NCBI GenBank assembly: GCA_022457155.1
Contig: JAJGOT010000053.1
Coordinates: 2,197,000 to 2,260,999 of the forward strand
Source of the DNA: Cladopsammia gracilis
Lineage: Eukaryota; Cnidaria; Anthozoa; Scleractinia; Dendrophylliidae
Reading direction: 5' to 3'
DNA: 64,000 nucleotides
Shown here: one piece after another, positions 10,260-22,008 of the stretch
Numbering within the stretch: position 1 is the stretch's first letter
Layout: each line of letters begins with the position of its first letter
Made by a program: the position numbers and the translations under genes
Notes under the pieces: generated by a model
Database searches by the model: none
What the model was told of the DNA's origin: nothing
Seen by the model: only the letters and a program-made list of their open reading frames with translations

Positions 10260-12229
10260 TTGTTATGATAGTAGAACAATGTCATCGTGAAAAGCCTTAA
10301 AGTTACCGAAAAAGAGAAACTTATAAAATAATAGGGCAATTTCAGCAACCGCAAGCTCCCAGTGAAACGCTAAAAACTAGATAGTAAAGGTGATTTCATG
10401 AGAATATTTCAAAATCTACTAATGAAATATTCTTCAAATATGGATATATAATGGAGAGAAGTATTTTCTTCAAATACGTGCGATAAAAAAGATAGGTCAC
10501 CATGCTCGTTTAGGAGAAAACTGCCACTTATTTGCTAAGATAACTGAATCCTTAAAGGAAACCCTATTTCTTCGGAGTGCGGGCGCGCTCGTGCACGCGC
10601 AAATGACGCAATTTATTATGCGCAGTAGTGATGCGCAATGCAAAACTGGGGAATCACCTAATGTTGCTTTGTTATCTTGAAATAGGAAGAAAAAAATCGC
10701 CAAAAGGGATGAACGCAAAAACATGAGCTAAAAAGACAAAATAATGGCTAAACAAACTCAAAATTCCACCAGAATGGCAATTTCGATTTCTTGACCGCCT
10801 GTCATGAAATCAAATTTGATGAACTTTAATCCACTTCCATCCTTGTAATCCTGCACTTTTTCTCCAAACTACTGCTTCTGTTTTGCTCTATAGAATCTTT
10901 TTTTCCCATTTAGTTGTATATTTGGTGATATTCAGCGATATAACGTGAAAATTAAGTAAGAAAAATTTCGTTATTTCGGCGGGACACTTTCCTTTTAAGA
11001 GTAACACTGTTGCACTGTATGACGTAGATGGATTTGCTCTAAGACAAATTTCATTAAAAACACGAGGTATATCGTCATTATACATTTAATTTGTTAATTG
11101 TTAGTTATTAGTTAGTTATTTAGGTTGTAGTTATTATCTTTTTATTCACTTTTATATGCCTTTACAATTCAGTTGTAGCCTGCGAATTAAGGTCTTTCTA
11201 ATAATCTATCTATCTAAGTCGTGCAGGCCTGCCACCCCCATTTTTAATTACACACACGCTTTTGGAAGCATAGAACTAGAATACGGGGATACACATAGAG
11301 AAGTATAGAACTATGTATGACTGAAGAAATTAGGCATACAGTGGCCAGCACTGGACATTAATTTATGAGAGCAATATACTGTGTACCATGAACTTTTTGC
11401 GGGAGTTTTATTTTGCGGATTGGCGATTTTATGTGTTTTGCGGGAACAATTTTGTGCGGTTCAGGAAGGGATCCAGGAATTTCTGAAAGGGGGTCCGGGT
11501 GCATTTCCCCTGGAAAATTTTTCCGATTTTACCCTCTAAAACGCCATTTACGGCATTCCTGGGAGTCGAAAAACGTTTGTTAAGTCAAAAACTTGACAAT
11601 CAGTCAATTGGTGGAAGTGAAACAACTACGTATAAAACAATTTTATTCTTTTATTGTTATGAACCACATGGGAGACACAGGTCTGACAGGGGATCCGGAC
11701 CCCCCCCCCCCCCCCCCCCCGACCCTCCCCCTGGATCCGCCACTGCGTGACTGCGGTTCGAAATGACTGAAATTTCTGCTGAAAACTAATTTCTGTGGGT
11801 TTCCTGTACAAGCAGCAGACATTTAAAACCTTTTGGGAAGTATTATTCTGCAAGATATGTTTTCTGTTGGAACCTATTTTTGCGGATCGAGGGAAATCCG
11901 CAAAAATGAAAACCCGCAAAAATTTCATGAAACAGTGTTTGGCACGATTTCGGGTACCCTCGCGGGCGTCCCCGAAATCGTGCTCTATATTACTTTTGCG
12001 CCAGCTTCCAAGGCTAGTAAGCTCAGATTTAAATCCAGCTGGAGGCTGGGGAAAGTCAGGATACCTTTGAGGGAAAACTTCACTTGCTGAGCCCACAAAA
12101 AATAGAATCAAATATAGGAATAATATATTTATCCTCGCAGTAGGTTGTGTCGCAACTAAATTAATTCCGATTCATGACTCGGATAAAAATGGTACAGGTA
12201 ATAAAAACAATGGTTCGGCTCGGGTACAA

Positions 12230-12770
12230 TTTTGCTTCCGGGCCGAACCAAAAGATGAGATAGCCTGCGAGAGAAGACGCCCTAATGCGGTGTTGCACCG
12301 TACAATCTTCCATGCAACTTGTTTCGCAACAGCTCAATGCAATCTGCGACGCCGCAGTTACATGAAGAAGGAGTGTTTTGTTTCGTGCAATTTGTCTCGC
12401 AACGTTTACCGAAAAGGACTGGGGCATATGTACGCATGTGCAGCAGGTCAAAACGTGATGAAAATTGCGAGACAAATTGCAGATTATAGGGAATGTTATG
12501 CTATGCAACACTTAAAAAATTCGTTTCATCGTTGCGAAAATCGTTGCGTAAAGTAAAACCAACTTCTACTTCTCGCAACGATTGCGCCAACAAAATAGAT
12601 TGCGAGAAATGTTTGATGCAGAGTATGTTATACCACACAATTTTCCACGCAACTTGCATCGCAACAAAATTGCGAGATGGGGTCAAACTTGTGACCTATA
12701 CGTTGCCAGTGTAATACTCAAACAACTGAGGTATCTTGTAGCATGGTACGAGGACAATTTTTAGCTTCAA
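12230..12770. repeat. dispersed repeat block (TTGCGAGAC / GTTTCGCAAC)
   Basis: Variants of GCAACTTG(T/C)(T/A)TCGCAAC and ATTGCGAGAC occur at least six times in both orientations. The short ORFs across it on both strands are by-products. It looks like a degenerate palindromic transposon. Confidence 0.5.
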
Positions 12771-13059
12771 GATTTTGGTAGTGTAGCAGCTCTCAGAAGC
12801 CTCTATTTTGATTGGCCTTGTAAAACACAGCTGCTATTGATTTTAGGGCTAGGAGCCATAATGTCATTTTTACTGTAGTACCGTTCCCTCTTCCAATAAT
12901 GTGAGATCTTACGAGAGCTGCTAAACCGCCATAAGATTTTATTTTGTCTTTTTGTTGTTGCCGCAACAAAATATTCCGCCAAAAATTGTCCTCCCTCTGC
13001 TACAAGGTTGAAAATAATTTACTCACTGCTTTTGATTCCTATAAACGTTTTAGTATTAC

Positions 13060-13128
13060 CTTCATGTCACAGCCGATGTCAGCATACGGGCAAGTAATTA
13101 TGGTTACTGGACAAGATGCTAAGTGATT
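13060..13128 (-). CDS. TRAF-like gene A, zinc-finger exon
   Basis: A 69-nt exon with acceptor TTACAG|AATCAC and donor AAG|GTAATA on the minus strand. It encodes a TRAF-type finger segment, Asn-His-Leu-Ala-x-Cys-Pro-x6-Cys-Pro-Tyr-x4-Gly-Cys. Phase 0 at both ends. It splices to the MATH exon at 9315. The homologous exon in gene B is 24024-24101, which has the same donor sequence. Confidence 0.8.
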
Positions 13129-13851
13129 CTGTAAACAAAAAGAAAAAGAAAAACGGCGTAATGAAAATTAAAACTTCAATGTTTGCTTAATAATAGTATA
13201 ATTGTATAAGTATAATTCCGAAAAGAAAGAGCCAGGATTACTAAGCCTTCTAAAATTCAGGAGAAAAACCTTACAATTCAAGGTTTTTATCGTGTTGAGG
13301 GAGTTCGGGTAACCAAGGCCTACTTTAAATTGCGCATGTAACCAGGGCCTAGATTGGACATGTAACCAGGGCCTAGTTTAGATCAAGGATTTAGCTAGGA
13401 CCGCTTGGGCATGTAACCAAGGCCTAGCTTAATAGGTGTAGCCACAGCAAAGCTTGGGCATGTAACCAGGTCATCCAGAACCTAGATTGGGCATGTAACC
13501 AGGGCCTAGTTTAGAGGATGTAGCTAGGACCTAGCTTGGGCATGTAACCAGGACCTAGCTTAATAGATGTAGCCAGGGCAGAGCTTGATGGGCATGTAAC
13601 CAGGTCAACCAGGGCCTAGCTTTGGCATGTAACCAGGGTCAACTGAGTTGGTGCATGTAACTAAGGCCTAGTTTGGGCATGTTTAAAATTAGTCTAGCTT
13701 GGTATTTAGAACTACGGCCTAGTTTAATTTGTGCATGCAAACAGGGCCTAGTTTGGGCACTGCTACTACCATGTGACAAGTCCTGTGGTTTCTAACACAA
13801 AACCTAGAAGGGAACTAAAATTCTACTCCAGAACAAGAAGCAAAGTCCTAC
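13129..13851. other. intron of gene A filled by tandem repeats
   Basis: Gene B has two extra zinc-finger exons in the corresponding place (49034-49195 and 48654-48728). None is found here; instead most of the intron is the minisatellite at 13314-13760. Confidence 0.6.
13314..13760. repeat. irregular minisatellite, GGGCATGTAACCAGGGCCTAG units
   Basis: A unit of about 30-60 bp built around GGCATGTAACCAGGGCC and TAGCTTGGGC is repeated at least ten times with much variation in spacing. There is no coding potential. Confidence 0.85.
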
Positions 13852-13953
13852 CTCTTTTGACCTCAGTTCGCCAGTCCAGTCGCAATTTTCATTTGGACAT
13901 TTGATTATGAGGGAGAGAATCTTTCTTTCTGTTGCTTTGTCGGGGAAGGTGTC
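13852..13953 (-). CDS. TRAF-like gene A, zinc-finger exon
   Basis: A 102-nt exon with acceptor GGTAG|GACACC and donor GAG|GTAGGA on the minus strand. It encodes Asp-Lys-Ala-Thr-Glu-Arg-Lys-Ile-Leu-Ser followed by Cys-Pro-x3-x-Cys-x-Trp-x-Gly-Glu-Leu, the start of a TRAF zinc finger. Same length and phase as the equivalent exons of genes B and C. Confidence 0.85.
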
Positions 13954-14416
13954 CTACCAAAAAAAAAAACGTTTAAGAATTTATCTTTAAAAGTTATAAT
14001 AATAAAATCACTGGGACATACTATCTTCTGTTTGAGTCAGGAACTGCTGGTTTGCGAAACTTCTCTGGTAAAAGTGAGAAAAGCGAATATTGGAACCACT
14101 GAAAAACAAAGGAAAACAACGTGTAGATAATTACGAATTTTCTATTTCATAGTTCGTGTAAAAATTCTGTAAATAACTTACTCTTTAAGAGGTCAATTTG
14201 ATAACGGATACACTAAGGTTGGGATCTCGTACTTCTTGATTGGTTCAATCATGCATTTGCTTTGTGAGGGGTGAAAAATAACTAAACATACATGACATGT
14301 ATGTAGGTTTTGTAAAAAGCTACATGCACAGCGTTAACCCGTATTTGGATAACTGATGTATTTTGTGTGAATACAATCATACGTACAACTGACAAAGTTA
14401 AAGTTAAATACCTTAC
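13954..14416. other. intron of gene A
   Basis: Short intron between two exons of gene A; AT-rich, nothing else recognised. Confidence 0.6.
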
Positions 14417-14465
14417 CTTGGCTTGGATGAGTTTGGTTCGGTCCACAGGACAACAGGACTGTTGT
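14417..14465 (-). CDS. TRAF-like gene A, end-of-RING exon
   Basis: A 49-nt exon with acceptor TTTTCAG|ACAAC and donor AAG|GTAAGG. It encodes Cys-Cys-Pro-Val-Asp-Arg, the last RING ligands. It joins in phase with the split Arg codon at the end of the RING exon at 18410. It is 15 nt shorter than its counterparts in genes B and C. Confidence 0.8.
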
Positions 14466-15739
14466 CTGAAAATTTGTAAAATTACAACATGTTATTCCAA
14501 CCTGGAGATCTCTGAACTACACAGAAATCAACAGTTGTTAAAAAATTCTGTCGAATTCTGAGAAATTTAATTAAACAAGATTCTGTATATGCAATCGGCC
14601 CTATGAGGTTGAAACATCTTGTTGCCGCGAGCCCCCAGGCGAGTAGCACACTAATCTTTGATTTGCCTGTGGTTCCTTGGGTGCCCTGCGCCTTATGTTA
14701 AGGAGCGGTCTCGATTTTTGTTTGTCACGATGATTTTGAGCAAGCGTACGTCCAGCGGTGTCATCATAACTTAGATGCACCTGGCTCTGGATGAGTCTTT
14801 CGCCGTCCATAGCACGTACTCGCTTAAGTGTTTCTATTTGCAAATGTATCATGCCAAATTCAAACTTATTTGTTGCTGGAAGCATTCATCAAGGTCACGA
14901 ACGATTAAATGACATTTCACGGGGAAGGCAATGTTCTTTTACGAGTTTTTCACCGTTGTTACATGCCCAGAGTTTGCCGATTGAACAGTGTTTCACAAGG
15001 AACTACTTATAATGGTATGGTAATTCGAAAATGATGGTAATTGACCCAATAAATAAATGTATGAAATTATCAAAATCTGTATGTACATTTACTGTTTCCG
15101 TTATGTTTTACTGCCCAGCATCTGCTCGCAGCATTATCATTACAATCTGTAACCTCTAGTCTATGCCCATATACATACTCGACTAAAATATAACTTTCCT
15201 GCTTTATACTGCTATTTGTAATTGCTTTCCTTTTGCAACTTTGATGCAAGAACATTTAAAAGTATTGTAACGAGAGGAGAAAGGCCTCGAGCGCTATTCA
15301 TTTGAAATAACCGTCTTCCTCTAGCTCGCGCATAGCAAGTTATTAACACATTTCGTTACAGTATTTATATATAGAAAATCAGCAAAGCGAGTAGTTGTAG
15401 TGGCTCAACCTGTAAATCTATTGTTTTAATTTGCCGTCGACCAATCAGGAACGAGTATTATAAATTTGCATAAATGAAAAAAGCGGTCAGCCAATCAGAG
15501 GCCGGATGACATCATTTTTGCATGAAAGTGAGGCAAAAAAAGTTGGGGGGAGGGGTGGGGGTGAATGAACGGAAGTGGTGGTGTCAAACGACCGGAAGTG
15601 ACGGTGAACCGAAAGTGAGTCGGCCGGATTTTAGTTGGGTGGGTCCCAGATCCCGCTCGGCCAGAGAGACAAAAAAAAAAAAGAAAGAACACAAAAAAAA
15701 TGCATTTATTAGCAACGTAACGAAGACAAAAACTAGTTG

Positions 15740-15866
15740 ACAAGCGAGGACACGAGTACCATCCCGAATGGGAGAACGCCCCGTTTTTCATGCGAAGAAA
15801 AAAAAAGCTATTTTACAAGCGAGGACATGGGTACCATCCCCGATTGGGAGAACGCCCCTTTTAATC
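15740..15866. repeat. direct repeat next to the Polinton relic
   Basis: ACAAGCGAGGACA(C/T)GxGTACCATCCC...GGGAGAACGCCCC occurs twice, about 72 bp apart. It lies immediately 3' of the PolB relic (on its strand) and may be part of the non-coding end of that old element. Confidence 0.4.
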
Positions 15867-16290
15867 GGTGAGATTCTCGTCGGGTCGAAGCCGACTGTGG
15901 CCGTAAGGAAGAGTCTTGAAAGAGAATTCATCGGCGAGGATGCGTTTATCGTAGACCACCCCCCCCCCCCCCCCATCGTTTGTCCCAACGAACGATGGTC
16001 ATTGTCTTGGTGCGCTTATCTCTCTTGATGAAATGGGGGTTGGGTACGTTGAGGGTGCGCGGTTTGGGGAGAGGAGATCGCAGTTCGAGGAGCAGGGTGT
16101 CTTTCAAGGCTTGAAAATGAAGGTGTTTTTTCCCGCGCACGCTCAAGGTGAACCCGCGAATTTTCTCTTCCGTCTTTCCCAAACGTGTCTTGTAGGCATA
16201 GTTTTTGGGACCGCAGGATAAGAATTTGACGATGACGTCGCGATTGCCTTTCCTGTCTAAGGAAACTTTCTGTGGCAACTTAATGATAAT
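15867..16290 (-). pseudogene. C-terminal relic of a second Polinton PolB
   Basis: The minus strand from about 16278 encodes Cys-Gly-Pro-Lys-Asn-Tyr-Ala-Tyr-Lys-Thr, the hallmark near the C-terminus of protein-primed Polinton/viral family-B polymerases, then Lys-Ile-Arg-Gly-Phe-Thr-Leu and Asn-Pro-His-Phe-Ile-Lys-Arg-Asp. A run of about 17 C at 15958-15974 breaks the frame. Beyond it another frame reads Val-Tyr-Asp-Lys-Arg-Ile and Leu-Pro-Tyr-Gly-His before a stop, the usual polymerase end. Only the last 130 or so residues remain. GC content is far higher than in the element at 25430, so it derives from a different Polinton lineage. Confidence 0.7.
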
Positions 16291-16844
16291 TTGTGAGACC
16301 TATGGAATGTTTTGACCGCTTATATTTCAAACATAAAAAACACATGTTAAAAAATGTTTAAGCGATTTATTCAAAATCGAACAGTTTAATTTGTTTGAAA
16401 TTTTCCCATTTTGTGTGAAACGATAAGTAGATTATAGCGCATTTATTCGCTTGTCGCGGGTAGCTCCACAATCAAAAGAAACTTAGGAAACTGTTTTTCG
16501 CCATGTTTGTTTACCGATTCTATGGAAACGCTGATTAGCATAAAAAGAGCATCGTCCAAAACTATCATCCAAGCCTAGTATCTGGTATGAAATTCAGATT
16601 CATTGAGCTGAAGTAAGATTTAGTATAAGCGCATTCAAAAATGGAAGGGTGGCCCCCAAAAAAAAATACTTGGAGCCGCCTTAACAACCCACTAAATTCA
16701 GTGATTTTCAATATAAAAGGTGAATCTTCCTTTAATTTCAATCTCGCTATCTTGTTTCATACTAAGGTCGGTCGTTTGCTGTTTGTGTAAATTCCATTTT
16801 GCTTGAACTTGTTTCTCCAAGGCAAGAAATATTGTTGATTTTTA

Positions 16845-16880
16845 TTCAACTTCACACAAGCCAGCTCAAGATGAAGTTTC
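16845..16880 (-). pseudogene. fragment of a TRAF MATH exon
   Basis: CAACTTCACACAAGCCA-CTCAAGATGAA on the plus strand almost matches the coil-encoding start of the MATH exons (compare 22556-22582 and 9236-9275). Only about 12 codons remain, so this is a duplicated and decayed scrap or a chance partial copy. Confidence 0.35.
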
Positions 16881-17275
16881 TCAGTTTTTCCCACGCGCAT
16901 TGATCCGTGGCCTGATCAATGACGTCATTTCATTGGTTTTACTCTTATAAACAATCGCTCTCGACCAATGAGAGCGCAGTAAATTTTACAGTTTTGGAAA
17001 AACTCCTAATTGGAGGATGGGTGAGACGGGTGCGTCCGCACCCCCCAAGGACTACGCAGGTCCACCTTTTCAGCCGTTCGACGGTTACAAAGGAGGAGAA
17101 CTTATAAAATACAACAGATAGCAGTGTTTGTGTTTGTGTTTGTGTTTGTGCCCTGACGCACATACACTACCTCACAGACTGACTGATCTGGACGAGATTG
17201 TCGATCTATTTGCTAAGAAGCACCCAAGAAGCACCCATGGAGGCTTGAGCTTGGTACCGTCGAACACCGCTTTAC

Positions 17276-17385
17276 GGACACCCCGTTATTACGGACACCC
17301 CATTATTACGGACACCCCATTATTACAGACACCCCGTTATTACGGACACCCCATTATTACGGACACCCCATTATTACGGACAGTT
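17276..17385. repeat. 17-bp tandem array, CGGACACCCC(A/G)TTATTA
   Basis: Six to seven nearly identical head-to-tail copies. Related single units continue further right (TACGGACCGCGTTAGTACGGACA near 17505). Confidence 0.9.
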
Positions 17386-18409
17386 GTCTTGGTCCCGGCC
17401 GAAGCCCATACATTTTTTATTAACTAATATTTTAATAGGATGCCCTTTCATTACATGATTTACAAAGAGGTCCTACAATATTTTCTATAATATGTTACCC
17501 GCTTAATACGGACCGCGTTAGTACGGACAAAGGACACCGGCTGTTAGCCATCGATTCATTGTTTTGATTATTACACTGGCAGATTTTCACGGAAATGTAA
17601 TTCAAATCCCTGAAATTCTAAGAAAACCTAAATATAGCGCGACTACTTTCTTCCTTTCATATATTTAATGCCACAAAAACAAGGAAAAACGTTCGAGTTC
17701 TTGCTAAGATTGGAAAGTAAAACAGTATAAAGCAACAACTTTTTATGGTTTAAATGCAAAATGTGAACAAAATGCTGCTTAAGTTATGACTATACAGAAA
17801 ACTAAAGGTTAATAATTAATAATTTTTATACGCGAACTCGCTCAATTCCGCAGAGAATGGAATTCTGTTCCGAGGTTTATTTTGCAATAATCGTACCTTG
17901 GGTGTATCAGATGTTTAGACCTTTCGCCTTTTCCAATATTCTCAGGTTTAATATGTTCCCCCGTTCGAGTCAAGAGCATAGATAACTAAGCCTACACAGT
18001 CATGTAACTTTGATAGGAGCCAGGTGCATGCAGCCGGCACATTATAAATGCAGGAATTTAGTTATTGTCAGTCAAAAAATTAAATACATCACTTATGTCG
18101 GCAAGTTCAACAAACGAGTTATATAGTGGTAAATCAAACGTTTACAGATAGAAATGGCCCGAGTTCTACACGGTACTATCACATAGCCTACATGCAGGCC
18201 CCCATGCGTAGTCTTGAGTTGGGAAACGAGGACGGCGAGCGTTTCTCGTAACTCGCCGCCTCGCTGCTCAGACGGAGACACTCATGCACAGACGAGGCCC
18301 GACTTTATACCGGCTAAAAAAAATGGATAAGAAAGCCCGCCTTAAGGTCTAATGACTGTCATACGACAGTTACGTTCTGAATTCTGAGCATTTATCTTCT
18401 AATGCTAAC

Positions 18410-18579
18410 CTTGCAAAATGTTCGTCAAGGCACTGTCTGCAAAATCTGTGGCCACATTTCGTCAGCATTGGATCTTTCAATGGAAACTGGCAGATTGCAC
18501 ATTGCAAATCTTCTGCGATTGGATTCACAAATTCATCATCATATCCACCAAACGACGGATTTGCTCGAGCTTCTGACAT
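18410..18579 (-). CDS. TRAF-like gene A, first coding exon (RING)
   Basis: Starts at ATG 18579 (minus), ends at donor CAAG|GTTAGC. It encodes Gly-Gly-Tyr-Asp-Asp-Glu-Phe, then Cys-x2-Cys, Cys-Gly-His-x-Phe-Cys-x2-Cys of the RING. With 14417-14465, 13852-13953, 13060-13128 and 8653-9315 it gives an open frame of 351 codons including stop. That is short for a TRAF because two zinc-finger exons present in gene B are missing. Confidence 0.88.
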
Positions 18580-20867
18580 ATTTTGTAGAAGACAAGGTAT
18601 AGAAAAGCCTAACACAACTACGCCAACGTGTTGGGTGGATGAAATACGTTCAATCGGGAGATTTATTTATATAGGGTCTACTCAGTCATTGGTCAACTGG
18701 AATATGTTTCTATCTGCATTGGACAGTGCATAGCGTCGTTTCTTTTATTCTTTTCCGAGAAACTACTAACAGACGTCAACATCAAGATTCGACAACAGTT
18801 GGTATTCCGAATAGCTCTCTCCAGGGGCATTTGAATCTTCGGGATTGGGACCGAGCTAAGGAGAAATTTTCCCCTAGGGGTGGGATACAGTTGTAACTGA
18901 GACGAAAAGACTAACAACGCTGGGGTGGGTTGTATTAGCGACTGTTTGTCAGCAAGACATCGTCCAAGTTGCTCTAACAGCTGCATTGATGTATTTCGCT
19001 TTTAAACGGTCTTTGTTCTGAGTGATAAATTATTCAAATCTGTTGCTGCGGAACTATAACTGTTACATAGATTCGTTTAAGCTTTATTCGCTGACATCCT
19101 GAATGTAAGCTTATTTTGCGAGGTTAATGGCATTTACGTCCATTGGATAACAAGCTAGCAAACACTTAACTGGTTTCAAAAACGGTTTTTGTTGTTGTTG
19201 CTTTTTGCGCTAAGCTCCGAGTTGAAAGTTTTCAACCATTGCTAAGAGAAATATACAAAGAGCCTCCCCTTATCTCATACAAAAAAGGAAAATCTTTGTG
19301 GGATATACTTGTTAGAACAAACCTCTAAAGGTCACGTTCCACGTTATCACGAGCTTATGAGTCGTGTCTGGCCTGTCAACACCTTTTTTCATGCAAATCA
19401 ATGACTAATCAATGACATCAATGACTAATCAATGACATCAATGACTAATCAATTACCAAAAATTTTGTGGGTCATTGATTAGTCATTGAGTACTCAATGA
19501 GTATTGGCAATACTCGATGAGTAATCAATTGATTACCCATTGATTACTCATTGATTACATTGATGTCATTGATGTCATTGATTAGTTAAGTCTGGTATTA
19601 AAGGGTTTACAAGTTGTCGTTTATAGTTAGGTGTGCGCAAAGCGGAAGTTGACTGTATTTAACACACCGTGGTATCTCGGGTCCTGTATGTACATATCTT
19701 TAGACTATAAGTAGTGTCTCTTTTATCTCGAGCGAAAAAATAAGGCAAGCAAAACACACCAAGTGAGCGCGATTTTCTGCAGGTAACTGTCACGTGACTG
19801 TCACGCGCGCTCGTGTATTTCGCTCTCGTTTCCCCTGAGAGAAAAGAGAGAATACTGGTTAATTAACATGTCATAAACTGCCGAAAATAACAAGCGATAT
19901 ATATTTCTTTATTCATTTATTTATTCATTCATTTTCGGTGGGGTGTCATATTTCAGAGAGGTTTATTATTGGAGGAAGTTTGGTTGGCTTATTCCATTTA
20001 AGGAGATGAGAAGTAAACAGCCTCTATTAAGTTTAAACTGCTAATACGTCACATACATCATATAGTGGTCACTGAGTGTCCAACTGTACCGGTGCCTCAG
20101 CAGAAGCCTCTTTTCTGTTCTCGTCGTATCAGGGAAAATAATAGAGCAAGGAGTGGGGAGATGGAAATATGAAGCACCGAAGGACCATCTTCCCTCCTCC
20201 TCGTCTTTTCCCGAGAAGTCCCATGTGGGAGAAATGTTTCCGTTTAACAAATCGTGCATTACGACTTAGAACCTACCACTCAGTCATTTTCAGCACTTCT
20301 AGATTTCCTGTTTAACGTAACGATACATACAATCTGTTGTCTGCATGGCACGTGCAATGAGCCTAAAGTGACATACACAGGCACAGAACGGTCATAAAAG
20401 TTAAGCGTGACTGTCTTTTGGCGCCAAATTCGAATCCAGCTTGATGGCCGAAAAATGAACGCTAACAGGTTGTGACTGTGTTTCTGTTTTCTTTGCTTGC
20501 GCTTGTGCTTATGACTGCGTTATCTTTGTTTACTCGTGTAACGCAATGATACAAGCATAAATACAAGCAAAAACAAGGAAATCGTTCCATTTTCTTGTGC
20601 TTATTCTTGCGTCATTGCGTCGTATGTCTGAACCAGGATATTGCAAGTACAAGGCGCTTATGCTTGCGTCACACCGGTTTCACGACTTAAGCTCATGTTT
20701 GCGCCGTGCGTGTAAAGCAGCCTTTAGCTGGAAGAGGCGGAATTTTTTGAGAACAACACGTAAGTACACAATACTATTAGCATCTTTCATTGAAAGGAGC
20801 TAATTAAAAAGTTTTCGTTTATTACGGAATTGTAAGAGTTAGCACTTACAATTTAGGATATACGTCA
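18580..20867. other. upstream spacer of gene A
   Basis: No coding exon. The stretches 19730-19870 and 20041-20260 are diverged copies of 59216-59350 and 63720-63990, which lie upstream of gene B, indicating duplication of the locus. A foldback lies at 19390-19588. Confidence 0.5.
19390..19588. mobile_element. foldback built from ATCAATGACTA units
   Basis: Tandem CAATGACTAATCAATGACAT units on the left are answered by inverted ATGTCATTGATTAGT and TGATTACTCATTG units on the right around a central GGTCATTGATTAG. It is a self-complementary repeat with no ORF. Confidence 0.75.
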
Positions 20868-21052
20868 TTAGTATATACTGAAACAGTGGATAGCATTGTT
20901 GGCGCGCTCTGATTGGCTACTGAAGCTCGGAATAGCAAGTGCTATTCACCTCCTAGCAATTTGCGCGCGAAAATTGTAATCATTGACAGGAATAAATGAG
21001 CTTAAAAGCATCATTTTAGTTATTTTATGTCACTGTTTCAGTATATACTAAA
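20868..21052. mobile_element. MITE with TTAGTATATACTGAAACAGTG ends (copy 1)
   Basis: Left end TTAGTATATACTGAAACAG, right end CTGTTTCAGTATATACTAA: inverted repeats of about 20 bp. The interior includes GCGCGCTCTGATTGGCTACTG. A second copy lies in opposite orientation at about 50905-51090. Confidence 0.85.
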
Positions 21053-22008
21053 ACAACTATTCACCTCAGTGTAGGTGGGTAGTGGTGGATATTTACCGAG
21101 CCGCGAAGCAAGCAAGGGGCCTTCGATCTGTTCCCTTGTCATATTGGTAATGATTTAACGAAGAAGGAGGAGAGGAAAATAATATGCAGCGCCGAAGAAC
21201 CGCGTACCATCTTCTCTCCTACCCATCTTTTCTCGGGTAGCCTCATTTTTCAACTTTACAGCTTTGGTGGATAAGAAGAAGTGCGTTAATTTAAAAAAAT
21301 ACCCTGCGCAGTTTGATGTTGCTACCGCTCACTCAATTTCTCTAATTTGTTTTTATTTCCTTTTGGATCCAGTCGCGATACAGGTTACAACGACCCTGTT
21401 ATCTGACACTGTGATAGCTGAAAGATATATTTAAAGCATTTATTTGACATCATGCACGATGTATACATACAATGTAACTGCATATGTTAAGAGCAAACCT
21501 TTTTCAACTATAGACTGCAATTAATGGTGCACTCTGATGAACAATCTAGAATGCGCTGTTCAGTATCTCTTGTGTCTCCCAGAACTATGTTAACCAGTTA
21601 GTCACGTGATAAATTATACATTTCATTCGAACTAGGATAAGTTACTTATTGGAATTTTCGATCAAAATATTTTTTTATATAAAAAAGGCATAAAATATAT
21701 TTTATTGAATCATGCATTCACGACATAAGTACGTATATAAAATTAATATACCCACACAAAAATTATATGTGACTTATTCTATTCTGATCAACATTTTTGG
21801 TTACGGAATCACACCTAAACATTAACTAAACTGTTGTTTTTATTTGTGCTCTCTAAGTCCTGTTTTTTTTTACCTCTGCTGACTGGTTAGTTTACACAAT
21901 GAAGCGTCTTTCGCTTAGTTTGCTGTATAATACAAAACCATTAGAAATACAAAAAAAAATATTGTACCTATACAAAAGTAATTAGTTTTTGATCAGCTGT
22001 GTTTGTCG
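21053..22008. other. spacer between genes A and B
   Basis: No exon. 21106-21350 matches 63820-64000 in order and orientation (including GTTTGATGTTGCTA..CACT), part of the locus duplication. The 3' UTR of gene B is expected near 21700-22008. Confidence 0.5.

Larger units (their letters stand above)
9316..13059. other. large intron of gene A, repeat-rich
   Basis: No further exon of gene A could be found here. It contains the TIR element 9686-10259, C-rich runs near 11701-11720, and a repeat block at 12230-12770. Confidence 0.55.
14466..18409. other. large intron of gene A with Polinton relic and repeats
   Basis: Holds the GC-rich Polinton polymerase relic (15867-16290), a MATH-exon fragment (16845-16880), a TTTGTG repeat near 17125-17150 and a 17-bp tandem array (17276-17385). 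No additional exon of gene A was found. Confidence 0.5.

Noticed and set aside
13314..13760. CRISPR array
   Set aside because: Repeats are variable in length and spacing, without regular spacers, and the genome is eukaryotic.
15495..15791. Minus-strand ORF of 98 codons
   Set aside because: Low-complexity Phe/Pro-rich translation next to poly-A and C-rich repeats; no domain.
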